DNA from: Bacillota bacterium
GTDB lineage: Bacteria > Bacillota > Clostridia > Oscillospirales > Ruminococcaceae
DNA length: 64,000 nucleotides
Direction: 5' to 3'
Assembly (NCBI GenBank): GCA_023460535.1
Contig: JAEWPV010000007.1
Span: forward strand, 124,001-188,000
Position 1 is the first letter of the stretch. Each line of letters starts with the position of its first letter. The translations under genes were made by a program, and so were the position numbers. Below, in pieces: positions 6,060 to 14,833 of the stretch. The notes under the pieces are model-generated. The model was not told the DNA's origin. It searched no databases and saw only the letters and a program-made list of their open reading frames with translations.

Positions 6060-7424
6060 ATGCTGTCAATGACCCCCAAACAGGTTTCGGAGCGCAAGGC
6101 AATCAGGATAAACCCGTGTAAAACCTGCCAGCCGGTCGGCGCGCTGTACGCCGCACTAGGCGTACACAAGTGCATGCCGCACAGCCACGGCTCGCAGGGC
6201 TGCGTATCCTTTCACAGAATGTACCTTACCCGCCATTTTAAAGAGCCTGCAATCGCGGCGTCCAGCTCGTTTACCGAGGGCGCGTCTGTGTTCGGCGGCG
6301 GCTCCAATCTAAAAACCGCGGTCAAGAACATCTTCGACATCTATGACCCCGACGTGATTGCGGTGCACACCACCTGCTTAAGCGAAACCATCGGCGACGA
6401 TTTAAATGCGTTTATTCAGGACCTTACCATCCCCGAGGGCAAGCTGGTGGTACACACCAACACCCCGAGCTACGTGGGTTCGCACATCAACGGCTTTTAT
6501 AATATGATGTGCGGGTTTATCCGCTACCTGTCTAAAAGTACGGGCGTGAAAAACGGCAAGGCGGCAATCTTCCCCGGCTTTGTAAACCCCGGCGATATGC
6601 GCGAGATTAAGCGACTGACCGAGCTGATGAAAACGCCCTACATCATGTTCCCGGACACCAGCGGTGTGATGGACTCCCCGATGACTGAACGCTACGAGAT
6701 GTACCCGAAGGGCGGTACCACCCTGCCGGAGATAACAGAACTGGGAGATTGCAGCCTAACGCTGGGGCTTGGTGTGATTACCAACCAGGAGCCCGCGAAC
6801 GATTTAGAGCGTAAATGCGGCGTTGAATACAAGCTGCTGCCCGCCCCCATTGGCATAGCCAACACCGACGCGTTTATCACCGCGTTGTCCCAGTTTTCTA
6901 AAAACGAGGTTCCATACTCCATCGAGGAGGAGCGTGGCCAGCTGATTGACGTGATGCTTGACGCTAACCAGTATTACCACAAGAAGAAGGTCGCCATCTT
7001 CGGAGACCCCGACACCGTGCTGGGGCTTACCTCTTTGGTACTTGAGATGGGCATGATTCCGAAGTATGTGGTAACCGGTACGCCAAAAGCGGAGTTTACT
7101 CGCCTTTGCGAGGCACTGTTTGCGAAGTTTGGTGTATCGGGCTGCATAGCAAAGGACAATGCCGACCTATTTGAGCTGCATCAGTGGATCAAGAACGGTC
7201 CCGTAGACCTGCTACTCGGCAACTCGTTTGCAAAGCAGATCGCACGGGCGGAGGATATCCCTCTGGTGCGCGCGGGCTTCCCGATTATTGACCGCTACGT
7301 ACATTCTTATATGCCGCTTGTGGGCTACAAAGGGGCAATGCGGCTAATCGAGATGATTACAAACGCCCTGATGGATCGGCAGGATCGCGACTGCGCCGAC
7401 GAGGACGTCGAGATGGTCATGTAG
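6060..7424 (+). CDS. nifK: Nitrogenase molybdenum-iron protein beta chain NifK
   Basis: The 454-residue beta subunit completes the P-cluster and pairs with NifD as alpha2beta2. P-cluster cysteines appear in NPCKTCQPVGA, HGSQGCVSFH and TTCLSETIGDD. The N-terminus MLSMTPKQVSERKAIRINP matches the short clostridial form and lacks the long N-terminal arm of Azotobacter NifK. I chose the ATG at 6060, behind AGGCAGG, over an in-frame ATG at 6027 with no ribosome binding site. The FTEGASVFGGGSN and HTNTPSYVGSH blocks are typical. Two hairpins follow the gene. Confidence 0.96.
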   Translation: MLSMTPKQVSERKAIRINPCKTCQPVGALYAALGVHKCMPHSHGSQGCVSFHRMYLTRHFKEPAIAASSSFTEGASVFGGGSNLKTAVKNIFDIYDPDVIAVHTTCLSETIGDDLNAFIQDLTIPEGKLVVHTNTPSYVGSHINGFYNMMCGFIRYLSKSTGVKNGKAAIFPGFVNPGDMREIKRLTELMKTPYIMFPDTSGVMDSPMTERYEMYPKGGTTLPEITELGDCSLTLGLGVITNQEPANDLERKCGVEYKLLPAPIGIANTDAFITALSQFSKNEVPYSIEEERGQLIDVMLDANQYYHKKKVAIFGDPDTVLGLTSLVLEMGMIPKYVVTGTPKAEFTRLCEALFAKFGVSGCIAKDNADLFELHQWIKNGPVDLLLGNSFAKQIARAEDIPLVRAGFPIIDRYVHSYMPLVGYKGAMRLIEMITNALMDRQDRDCADEDVEMVM

Positions 7425-7464
7425 CGTAACCGGCACCGCACAGGCTTTGTTTTATTAGCACCTC

Positions 7465-7530
7465 CCCCACCCATTCTATGAAACGCATACGACCTGTTTC
7501 TTTCCGAATCGCAGTTTGGGTGGGGCTTTT
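7465..7530 (+). terminator. Terminator-like hairpin after nifK
   Basis: CCCCACCCA (7465-7473) pairs with TGGGTGGGG (7517-7525), followed by CTTTTGTTTT. It ends the structural gene part of the operon and may lower expression of the assembly genes downstream. Confidence 0.6.
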
Positions 7531-7547
7531 GTTTTAGCGACGATTAT

Positions 7548-7600
7548 AAAAGGGCATACCGCAATGGGGCGTTTTAACACCCCGCCGCGGCGTGCCCTTT
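7548..7600 (+). terminator. Second hairpin before nifE
   Basis: AAAGGGCA (7548-7556) pairs with TGCCCTTT (7593-7600), with an inner GGGG/CCCC pair. Some T-rich sequence follows. Together with the hairpin at 7465 it separates nifHDK from nifE-N-B. Confidence 0.5.
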
Positions 7601-7654
7601 CGTATTTACCAAGGCAATGATTCTTATCCGGATCAGGCAAAAGGAGGCAGACAG

Positions 7655-9013
7655 ATGCAGCAGGCAAAAATACTAAAAGAGCGAAAGGACTCCATCCTCC
7701 ACGGCGGGGGCTGCGGAGGGGATGGGCGCGGCATCAGCTGCGAAAAGGCAAGCGTATCGGGTGCTGTCAGCCAACGGGCGTGCGTGTATTGTGGCGCACG
7801 CGTAGTGCTTAACCCCATTACCGACGCGTACCATATCGTACACGGCCCCATCGGCTGCGCGAGCTACACCTGGGATATCCGCGGCAGCCTTTCGAGCGGT
7901 TCGGAGCTGTTTCGCAACAGCTTTTCCACCGACCTACGGGAAAAGGACATCGTGTTCGGCGGGGCAAACAAGCTGACCGACGCCATCGACGAGCTGGTGA
8001 AGAAGCATGCGCCGCGTCTTATCTTTGTTTACGCCACCTGCATCGTGGGGGTAATCGGCGACGACGTGGAGGCGGTGTGCCGCTTGGCGGAGCAACGCTA
8101 CGGCATTCGGGTTATTCCCGTAAAGGCACCGGGGTTTTCGGGCACCAAAAGCCTTGGCTACAAGATGGCATGCAACGCCCTGATGCAGTACCTTCTGCCC
8201 CACAAGGACATTCCAAAGCAAACCGGTGTAAACATCTTAGGCGACTTTAACCTTGCCGGTGAGATGTGGATTATAAAGAACTATCTCAAGCGCATCGGCA
8301 TCCCTGTAATCTCCACCATCACGGGCGACGCAACCTGCGACACCCTGGCACAGGCGCCCTCGGCAAGCTTAAACATCGTTCAGTGCGCGGGCTCAAGCAC
8401 CTATCTTGCCAACCGGATGCAGGACGAAATGGGGATTCCCTTTCTCAAGGTGAGCTTTTTCGGCATTGAGGATACCACAAGCTCCCTGCTGCGCATTGCA
8501 CAGGCGATGGGCAACCCCGCAGCCGAGCAAAAGGCGCAGGAGTTTACGTTTGAGCAGAAGAAACGGCTTCAGGGATTTTTGGATCAATACCGCCCCCGCC
8601 TTGCGGGCAAACGGGCCGCCATCTACGTAGGCGGAGGATTTAAGGCGATCTCGCTGATAAGGCAGTTTAACGAGCTTGGCATGAAGACCGTTGTGGTGGG
8701 CACCCAAACCGGCAGCAAGGAGGACTACGACGTCATCCAAAGCCTGGTAGGTGACGACACCGTGATTTTAGACGACGCAAACCCGGCGGAGCTGGAGGCG
8801 TTTATGAAGCAGAAGGGCGCGGATATCCTGGTGGGCGGCGTAAAGGAACGCCCGCTTGCCTATAAACTGGGCATTGCGTTTTGCGACCACAACCACGAAC
8901 GCAAGCACGCGCTGGCGGGGTTTGAGGGTGTGGAGAACTTTGTTCGGGAGATTCACCTTTCCATGAACAGCCCCGTATGGTCCTACACCGCCCGTTTTAC
9001 CGAAAAGGAGTGA
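7655..9013 (+). CDS. nifE: FeMo-cofactor scaffold protein NifE
   Basis: The 452-residue NifE pairs with NifN as the scaffold on which the NifB-cofactor is matured to FeMo-cofactor. It has the NifD-like fold with cysteine blocks RACVYCGARVVL, GPIGCASYTWD and YATCIVGVIGDDV, and the conserved FSTDLREKDIVFGG. A Cys is present in LNIVQCAGSSTY. The ATG at 7655 follows AAAAGGAGG; the open frame upstream begins inside the hairpin and is not used. The nifN-B gene starts four bases after the stop. Confidence 0.95.
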   Translation: MQQAKILKERKDSILHGGGCGGDGRGISCEKASVSGAVSQRACVYCGARVVLNPITDAYHIVHGPIGCASYTWDIRGSLSSGSELFRNSFSTDLREKDIVFGGANKLTDAIDELVKKHAPRLIFVYATCIVGVIGDDVEAVCRLAEQRYGIRVIPVKAPGFSGTKSLGYKMACNALMQYLLPHKDIPKQTGVNILGDFNLAGEMWIIKNYLKRIGIPVISTITGDATCDTLAQAPSASLNIVQCAGSSTYLANRMQDEMGIPFLKVSFFGIEDTTSSLLRIAQAMGNPAAEQKAQEFTFEQKKRLQGFLDQYRPRLAGKRAAIYVGGGFKAISLIRQFNELGMKTVVVGTQTGSKEDYDVIQSLVGDDTVILDDANPAELEAFMKQKGADILVGGVKERPLAYKLGIAFCDHNHERKHALAGFEGVENFVREIHLSMNSPVWSYTARFTEKE

Positions 9014-9017
9014 TACC

Positions 9018-11684
9018 ATGAGCCAGAATTTAACCGGGCTGACCGTAAACCCCTGTAAGATGTGCATGCCGATGGGCGCGGTCACCGCGCTGTACGGCAT
9101 AGAGCGGTGCATGTCGCTGCTGCATGGTTCACAGGGCTGCAGCACCTATATCCGCCGCCATATGGCAACCCATTACAACGAGCCGGTGGACATCGCGTCC
9201 TCCTCCTTAACCGAGCACGGCACCGTGTTCGGCGGGGAGGATAACCTGATAAAAGGGCTTGAAAACCTCATTGAGCTGTATCACCCCTGTGTCATCGGCG
9301 TACCCACCACCTGCCTTGCTGAGACCATCGGCGAAGACATCCCCGCCATCATTACACGCTTTTACGAGAGCCACCCCACACTCGCGGTAAAGATCATCCC
9401 CATTGCGACGCCCGGCTACGGGGGCACCCAGTACGAGGGCTTTTTTGCCGCACTGCGCGCCGTGGTTTCGCACATAGAGATGAACGACCAAAAGAACAAC
9501 AAGGTCAATATCATCACGGGGCTGCTCTCCCCCGCCGATACCCGCTTTTTAAAGAACCTGCTTGACCAGACGGGGCTTGACTACATCCTGCTGCCCGATA
9601 TCTCGGAGAATCTTGACGGCATGCACAGCGAGGACTACGACCGCCTGCCGTCGGGCGGCACAACGCTTGATGAAATCGCGCTGATGGCGGGTGCCCGTAT
9701 GACCATTGAGTTTTCCGCCTTTGTGCCAAGCGCCCTATCCCCCGCAAAATACCTGAAGGAGCGGTTTGGCGTGCCCTATGTACGCATGAACATGCCCGTG
9801 GGGCTGCGGGATACCGACGAATTCCTGCACCGCCTTACCCTGCTGGGCGGGGTAATTCCCAAAGACGTGCAGCACGAACGCGGACGGTTTGTAGACGCGA
9901 TGATCGACTCGCACAAATACAACGCAAACGGGCGTGCCGCCGTATTCGGCGAGCCGGATTTGGTTTATGCCGTTGTGCGGCTGCTGTGTGAAAACGGCGT
10001 TGTGCCGGTTATTGCCGCCACGGGCAGCACGTGCAAGGGCTTTTGCGACCTTGTTTCGCCGGAGGTGGGCAAGGCGGCGGAGGAGGCGTTTATCGAGCGA
10101 TTCTCCGTTTGTGACGACACCGATTTTGACAAGATTGAGCGGTTGTCCCTTGAGCTTGGGGCAAACCTGCTTGTGGGCAGCTCGGACGGACGCCGGATTG
10201 AGGAAAAGCATCACATCCGTCTGGTGCGCTGCGGCTTTCCCATCCACGACCGCATCGGCGGGCAGCGCATCCGTATGCTGGGCTACTCGGGCTCGCTTGA
10301 GCTACTTGACCGCATTACCAACGCGATGCTGGAAAAAACCGAACACACCTACCGCGAGGAGCTGTACGGCAAATACTTTAGTGCCGAAAAAACGCTCTCC
10401 TCCCTGCAAGGAGCAACTATGACGTACGAACCGCTTTCGCCCGCGCTTGCCGCGGCAAAAACCGAGCGCCACCCCTGCTTTAACTGCGGTGCGGGCAAGA
10501 ACGCACGCATCCATCTGCCCGTTGCGCCAAGCTGCAACATACAGTGCAACTACTGTGTTCGCAAGTTCGATTGCCCCAACGAAAGCCGCCCTGGGGTCAC
10601 GACCGAAATACTATCCCCCGAGCAGGCGTACGAAAAATACGTTGCCGTCAAGGAGCGTATGCCAAATCTCACGGTGGTGGGCATTGCGGGACCGGGAGAT
10701 GCGCTGGCGGATTTTGACCGCACCAAAAAGACGCTCTCGCTGATTCGCGCCTATGACAAGGAGGTGGTGTTCTGCCTCTCTACCAACGGGCTGATGCTGC
10801 CGCTTTACGCACAGGAGCTGATTGACCTTGGTGTAAGCCATGTGACCGTTACCATGAATACCACAGACCCCGCCATCGGCGCGAAGGTCTATAAGCACAT
10901 CGACTATATGGGCATGCGCTATACCGGCGAAACGGGCGCGGCCGTTCTGTTGGCAAACCAGCTTGCGGGGCTAAAATACCTGACCGCGCGGGGTGTTGTG
11001 TGCAAGGTGAATATTGTTGTGCTTAAGGGCATTAATGACCACCATATTGAGGAGGTGGTAAAAACAGTCAAGGAACTGGGTGTAACCATCACAAACATCA
11101 TGCAGCTGATTCCCGTTGCGGGCAGCGCGTTTGAAAGTCTGCCGCTTGTCAGCAACAAGGAGATTACCGCGCTGCGAAAAACCTGCGAGGGGCACATCAA
11201 GCAGATGTACCACTGCCGCCAATGCCGTGCCGATGCGGTGGGCACACTGGATAACGACCTTTCCATCGAGTACCGCGGCTGCACCGGATGCGGGGACAAA
11301 GAAAAAAAGGAGCAATCCGCTCCCCTTAAGACCTTTGCGGTGGCATCTCGCTCGGGCATCTTGGTCGACCAGCACTTCGGTCACGCGGAGGAGTTCTTCA
11401 TCTACGAAAGCGACGGCGAGGTAGTGCGGTTTAAAGAGAAGCGACCCGTAGCCAAATACTGCATGGGCGCCGAAAACTGCGAGGACAAAACGGGCAAGAT
11501 GGAGGATATTCTGTACACCGTCTCGGACTGCGACGGCGTGTTGGCTCTGCGTATCGGCGTATCGCCCTCCGAAAAGCTCAGCGAAAAGGGCATACGCATC
11601 TTTACCACCTACGACCGCATTGAAGACGCGGTAAGAACTGCCGCCAAAGATTCGATCGGGCAGGTACCCCTGCAGGGTGCTTAA
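9018..11684 (+). CDS. nifN-B: NifN-NifB fusion with C-terminal NifX-like domain
   Basis: One 888-residue chain joins three cofactor-building modules. Residues 1-450 are NifN (NPCKMCMPMG, HGSQGCSTYIRR, TTCLAETIGEDI). Residues 480-770 are the radical SAM enzyme NifB, with the CxxxCxxC cluster motif at Cys506, Cys510 and Cys513 and HPCFNCG before it; NifB makes the carbide-centred 8Fe precursor. Residues 785-885 are a NifX/NafY-like carrier domain (FAVASRSGILVDQHFGHAEEF). The same N-B fusion is known from C. pasteurianum. It would let the precursor pass directly to the NifEN scaffold. ATG at 9018 follows AAAAGGAG. Confidence 0.95.
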   Translation: MSQNLTGLTVNPCKMCMPMGAVTALYGIERCMSLLHGSQGCSTYIRRHMATHYNEPVDIASSSLTEHGTVFGGEDNLIKGLENLIELYHPCVIGVPTTCLAETIGEDIPAIITRFYESHPTLAVKIIPIATPGYGGTQYEGFFAALRAVVSHIEMNDQKNNKVNIITGLLSPADTRFLKNLLDQTGLDYILLPDISENLDGMHSEDYDRLPSGGTTLDEIALMAGARMTIEFSAFVPSALSPAKYLKERFGVPYVRMNMPVGLRDTDEFLHRLTLLGGVIPKDVQHERGRFVDAMIDSHKYNANGRAAVFGEPDLVYAVVRLLCENGVVPVIAATGSTCKGFCDLVSPEVGKAAEEAFIERFSVCDDTDFDKIERLSLELGANLLVGSSDGRRIEEKHHIRLVRCGFPIHDRIGGQRIRMLGYSGSLELLDRITNAMLEKTEHTYREELYGKYFSAEKTLSSLQGATMTYEPLSPALAAAKTERHPCFNCGAGKNARIHLPVAPSCNIQCNYCVRKFDCPNESRPGVTTEILSPEQAYEKYVAVKERMPNLTVVGIAGPGDALADFDRTKKTLSLIRAYDKEVVFCLSTNGLMLPLYAQELIDLGVSHVTVTMNTTDPAIGAKVYKHIDYMGMRYTGETGAAVLLANQLAGLKYLTARGVVCKVNIVVLKGINDHHIEEVVKTVKELGVTITNIMQLIPVAGSAFESLPLVSNKEITALRKTCEGHIKQMYHCRQCRADAVGTLDNDLSIEYRGCTGCGDKEKKEQSAPLKTFAVASRSGILVDQHFGHAEEFFIYESDGEVVRFKEKRPVAKYCMGAENCEDKTGKMEDILYTVSDCDGVLALRIGVSPSEKLSEKGIRIFTTYDRIEDAVRTAAKDSIGQVPLQGA

Positions 11685-11755
11685 CCTTGCCGGTAATTAC
11701 CAAACGAGCAACTGCCTTCGGGCTAATAATATGTAACACACGGGAGGAAATGAAT

Positions 11756-12064
11756 ATGGTCACACCGAAGTATCATGTTTTTGTATGCACCAGCTGCCGC
11801 ATTGACGGCACGCAGAAGGGGTTATGCGCCACCAAGCAAAGCACCGAGATCATCAAGCGGCTGATGGAGGAGATTGAGGACAGGGATCTGTCCGGGGATG
11901 TCATGGTAAACAACACGGGCTGTTTTGGCATCTGCAGCCGCGGTCCTGTCATGGTGGTGTACCCCGAAGGCACGTGGTACGGCAACCTGACACCCGATGA
12001 CATCGAAGCGATTGTGGAGAATCATTTTGAAAACGGCGAGCCGGTGAAGGAGCTTATGATTTAG
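11756..12064 (+). CDS. Thioredoxin-like 2Fe-2S ferredoxin (C. pasteurianum Shethna-type)
   Basis: The 102-residue product matches the clostridial 2Fe-2S ferredoxin in length and in pattern: PKYHVFVCTSCRIDG at the start, MVNNTGCFGICSRGP in the middle and VYPEGTWYGNLTPDDIE near the end. The cysteines at 11, 14, 56 and 60 region form the cluster site. In C. pasteurianum this ferredoxin interacts with the MoFe protein, so an electron-transfer or protective role for nitrogenase is likely. The ATG at 11756 lies eight bases after GGGAGG; the ATG at 11750 is too close. Confidence 0.9.
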   Translation: MVTPKYHVFVCTSCRIDGTQKGLCATKQSTEIIKRLMEEIEDRDLSGDVMVNNTGCFGICSRGPVMVVYPEGTWYGNLTPDDIEAIVENHFENGEPVKELMI

Positions 12065-12094
12065 TAGATATTCCCCCAAAAGGAGGTGGCAGCC

Positions 12095-13087
12095 TTGATA
12101 CAGATTACCGACATAACCCTCGCCTGTCTGGATGAATTCAACCCGACCGGTGAGCAACTTCGCAGGCTGTGCGGGCTGCTGCTTTGTATTGGCAACGAGT
12201 GCATCGAGCTTTCTGTGCGCTCCTACGAAGCGATGGGGGAACTGCCCGAACAGGGGAGGTATCTGTTGCGCTGCCACAGCCTTGCCGAAGCACATCGCTA
12301 TCCTCAGTTTTCGCGGTATGTACTTAGAAAGACAGGTCTCGCCGCACCCGCCAATGTGTTGGAGGAGGTTCGGGCAAACGACATTTGTGAGCTGAATTTT
12401 CTCAAACAGTTTTTTGCACTAGAAAACGTTCGGATTCGAGGGCTTGATGACCTGTTAATGCACGATTACTCCTCCGCGTTTTCAACCATCCGCGGTGCGG
12501 TCAAGGGCCGGGTTCAGCTCTGCCCAGAAAACGAGTACGACTGCGCAACGGCAATCGCGGTGGAATGGGCGTTGCAGGGCGGGCGGGAACTTGCCGCAAG
12601 CTTTGCCGGCATCGGCGGTGTCGCCCCCCTTGAAGAGGTGCTGATTGCACTGCATGTCGCCGCTCGGTACCGCCCCACCCTGAGCGTGGCGGTATTTGCC
12701 GATATCCGCCGTTTGATTGAGGAGATTACCGGGCAGCGCGTTCATCCGAACAAGCCGGTTATCGGCGAGGCAATCTTTGATATGGAGGCGGGTATTCACG
12801 CAGACGGGATTGCGAAAAACCCGCTGACCTATGAGCCGTTTCGCCCCGAACTGGTAGGCGGCAACCGCAGGCTGGTGGTTGGCAAGCACTCGGGCGGCAA
12901 CGCGGTTGTGCTAAAGATGAGGGAGCTTGCGCTTCCCCCTTCGGGCATAGACCCAAAGGCATTGCTTGCCTGTGTGCGACAAAAGAGCATTGCGCTGGAG
13001 CGAAGCCTGACCGACGAGGAGTTTACGCAGCTGTTTCATGAGATGCAAAAAAGTAACACCAAAACGCTAGGAGGGGACGACAAATGA
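12095..13087 (+). CDS. nifV: Homocitrate synthase omega subunit NifV-omega
   Basis: The 330-residue chain is the C-terminal-type half of a split homocitrate synthase. It carries the HMGL-family late motifs: VHPNKPVIGEAIFDMEAGIHADG split over residues 220-245 and VVGKHSGGNAV. The N-terminal TIM-barrel half is degenerate, with no DTTLRDGEQ. As in C. pasteurianum, it should work with NifV-alpha to condense 2-oxoglutarate and acetyl-CoA into homocitrate for the FeMo-cofactor. The TTG at 12095 lies eight bases after AGGAGG; a GTG at 12086 overlaps the Shine-Dalgarno. It overlaps nifV-alpha by four bases. Confidence 0.88.
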   Translation: MIQITDITLACLDEFNPTGEQLRRLCGLLLCIGNECIELSVRSYEAMGELPEQGRYLLRCHSLAEAHRYPQFSRYVLRKTGLAAPANVLEEVRANDICELNFLKQFFALENVRIRGLDDLLMHDYSSAFSTIRGAVKGRVQLCPENEYDCATAIAVEWALQGGRELAASFAGIGGVAPLEEVLIALHVAARYRPTLSVAVFADIRRLIEEITGQRVHPNKPVIGEAIFDMEAGIHADGIAKNPLTYEPFRPELVGGNRRLVVGKHSGGNAVVLKMRELALPPSGIDPKALLACVRQKSIALERSLTDEEFTQLFHEMQKSNTKTLGGDDK

Positions 13088-13899
13088 TGCCTAAACGATT
13101 TATTGTCGATACCACCCTACGCGACGGGGAACAAAGCCCCGGGTACGCACTGAACAAGGAGAACAAGCTGCTTATTGCGGGACTACTTGATCACGCGGGC
13201 GTTTATCAGATTGAGGCGGGTATTCCCGCCATTGGTAGCTGCGAAAAGGACGCGATTATTGAGATTAAGGCGCAGGCAAAAAACGCCCTGATCTCCACCT
13301 GGAACCGCATGCACCTTGATGACATCCGCCATTCGCTGGACTGTGCACCCGACATCATCCACATCAGCGTGCCGGTTTCGTATACGCAGATCTACACGAA
13401 GATGCGAAAGAATAAGACATGGATTGTAAACAAGGCATGCGAGGCAGTAAGCTTTGCCCTTGGCAGCGGCGCAAAAGAGGTTACGATAGGGTTTGAGGAC
13501 GCGTCGCGTGCGGACTCCTCCTTCCTGTTCTCGCTCGCGGTTACGCTGCGGGATTTGGGCGTGCGCCGCATTCGCTACGCGGATACGGTAGGGGTGCTTA
13601 CCCCATCTCGCACTTCAATCTCTGTCAGTGAACTGATTGCCAACACAGGAATGGACGTTGAGATGCATAGTCATAACGATTTGGGAATGGCTGTGGCAAA
13701 CTCGCTTACCGCCGCCAAGGCGGGCGCGCGGTATATCGACACCACCATCCTGGGTATCGGGGAACGAACAGGCAACTGCGATATGCAAAAACTTGTTCAT
13801 GTGTGTGAGGGGCTATATTCTGTCGGTATGAATCGACTGACCGCCCTGACCATTGAGGATAAATGCATGGGCATTTTAGAGAAAAGGAGAGACGAATGA
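13084..13899 (+). CDS. nifV: Homocitrate synthase alpha subunit NifV-alpha
   Basis: The 271-residue catalytic TIM-barrel half of homocitrate synthase starts with VDTTLRDGEQSPG (residues 9-20). It has the barrel metal ligands HSHNDLGMA near residue 200 (read as MHSHNDLG) and the catalytic ADTVG segment near 162. It stops just after the barrel, and the missing regulatory/lid region is supplied by NifV-omega upstream. The ATG at 13084 overlaps the nifV-omega stop (ATGA) and follows GGAGGGG, so the two are translationally coupled. Homocitrate made here is the organic ligand of the FeMo-cofactor. Confidence 0.9.
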   Translation: MMPKRFIVDTTLRDGEQSPGYALNKENKLLIAGLLDHAGVYQIEAGIPAIGSCEKDAIIEIKAQAKNALISTWNRMHLDDIRHSLDCAPDIIHISVPVSYTQIYTKMRKNKTWIVNKACEAVSFALGSGAKEVTIGFEDASRADSSFLFSLAVTLRDLGVRRIRYADTVGVLTPSRTSISVSELIANTGMDVEMHSHNDLGMAVANSLTAAKAGARYIDTTILGIGERTGNCDMQKLVHVCEGLYSVGMNRLTALTIEDKCMGILEKRRDE

Positions 13900-14756
13900 T
13901 GACACACGCTGCCATGATAAAGAGCTTATCCCTGCTGCTTGTGGTTATGCTGATGACCGCCATATTGTTTGCCTGCGGGCAAGGAGGTGGCAAAACGCTG
14001 CCACAAACCTCTGCTCCCGCGCCCTCCTCCGAGGAGCCGGTATCCAAAGAACCCGTAGCGCAACCGATGGAACTGTTTGTGTGTGCCGCCACCAGCCTGA
14101 CCGATGCCCTGACCGAGATTGCGGCAAACTACAAGGCGGTGGCGCCAAACGTGACGCTCACGTTCTCGTTTGCCTCAAGCGGCGCATTGCAGACCCAGAT
14201 TGAAGAGGGTGCGCCCGCCGACCTGTTTGTTTCCGCCGCCCAAAAGCAGATGGACGCGCTGGTTGAAAAAGACCTGATTGTCCCAGAAAGCCGCAGAAAC
14301 TTGCTTGTAAACAAGGTGGTTTTGATTGTTCCGGCTAACGGGGGCGACACTCCCTTGACCTTTGCAGATGTGGCAACCGACAAGGTGCGTGTAATCGGGT
14401 TGGGCGAGTTTGCTTCGGTGCCGGTGGGGCAGTACTCCGAGGAGGTGTTCACCTTCCTTGGCATCCTTGACGCGGTAACCGCAAAGGCAAACTACGGTGC
14501 AGACGTGCGCGCCGTACTGACCTGGGTGGAATCGGGCGAGGTGGATTGCGGCGTGGTATACGCCACTGACGCCGCCACTACCAACAAGGTGGTCGTGTCC
14601 GCCGAAGCACCCACAGGCAGCCATAAGCCGATTGTGTACCCCGGCGCTGTGATAAAGGCTTCTCGCCACGCTGCCGAGGCACAGGCGTTTTTGGAGTATC
14701 TCGCCGGCTCGGACGCAGGGCGGGTCTTTGAAAAATACGGATTTACCTTAAGCTGA
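13896..14756 (+). CDS. modA: Molybdate ABC transporter substrate-binding lipoprotein ModA
   Basis: The 286-residue protein has a signal peptide with lipobox LFAC and a Ser/Pro linker. Its mature part shows ModA features: LFVCAATSLTDALTEIA, FSFASSGALQTQIEEGAPADLFVSA and GVVYATDA. It captures molybdate outside the cell and delivers it to ModB/ModC. The ATG at 13896 overlaps the nifV-alpha stop by four bases, so molybdate uptake is built into the nif operon. A tungstate preference cannot be excluded from sequence. Confidence 0.93.
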   Translation: MMTHAAMIKSLSLLLVVMLMTAILFACGQGGGKTLPQTSAPAPSSEEPVSKEPVAQPMELFVCAATSLTDALTEIAANYKAVAPNVTLTFSFASSGALQTQIEEGAPADLFVSAAQKQMDALVEKDLIVPESRRNLLVNKVVLIVPANGGDTPLTFADVATDKVRVIGLGEFASVPVGQYSEEVFTFLGILDAVTAKANYGADVRAVLTWVESGEVDCGVVYATDAATTNKVVVSAEAPTGSHKPIVYPGAVIKASRHAAEAQAFLEYLAGSDAGRVFEKYGFTLS

Positions 14757-14767
14757 CAGTGGTCATT

Positions 14768-14803
14768 TTGTAAGCCGACCGTATGGATTCGGTCGGCTTA
14801 CAA
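14768..14803 (+). other. Perfect 14-bp inverted repeat between modA and modB
   Basis: TTGTAAGCCGACCG (14768-14781) and CGGTCGGCTTACAA (14790-14803) flank an 8-base loop. No clear U tract follows. It probably protects the modA 3' end or partly terminates, giving more ModA than ModBC. Confidence 0.55.
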
Positions 14804-14833
14804 TATATAATAACCCACCGAAAGGAGAGCGCT

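Noticed and set aside
1663..7424. Fe-only or vanadium nitrogenase
   Set aside because: Despite the AnfO-like gene there is no anfG/vnfG between the D and K genes, and NifD/NifK match the molybdenum enzymes of Clostridium.
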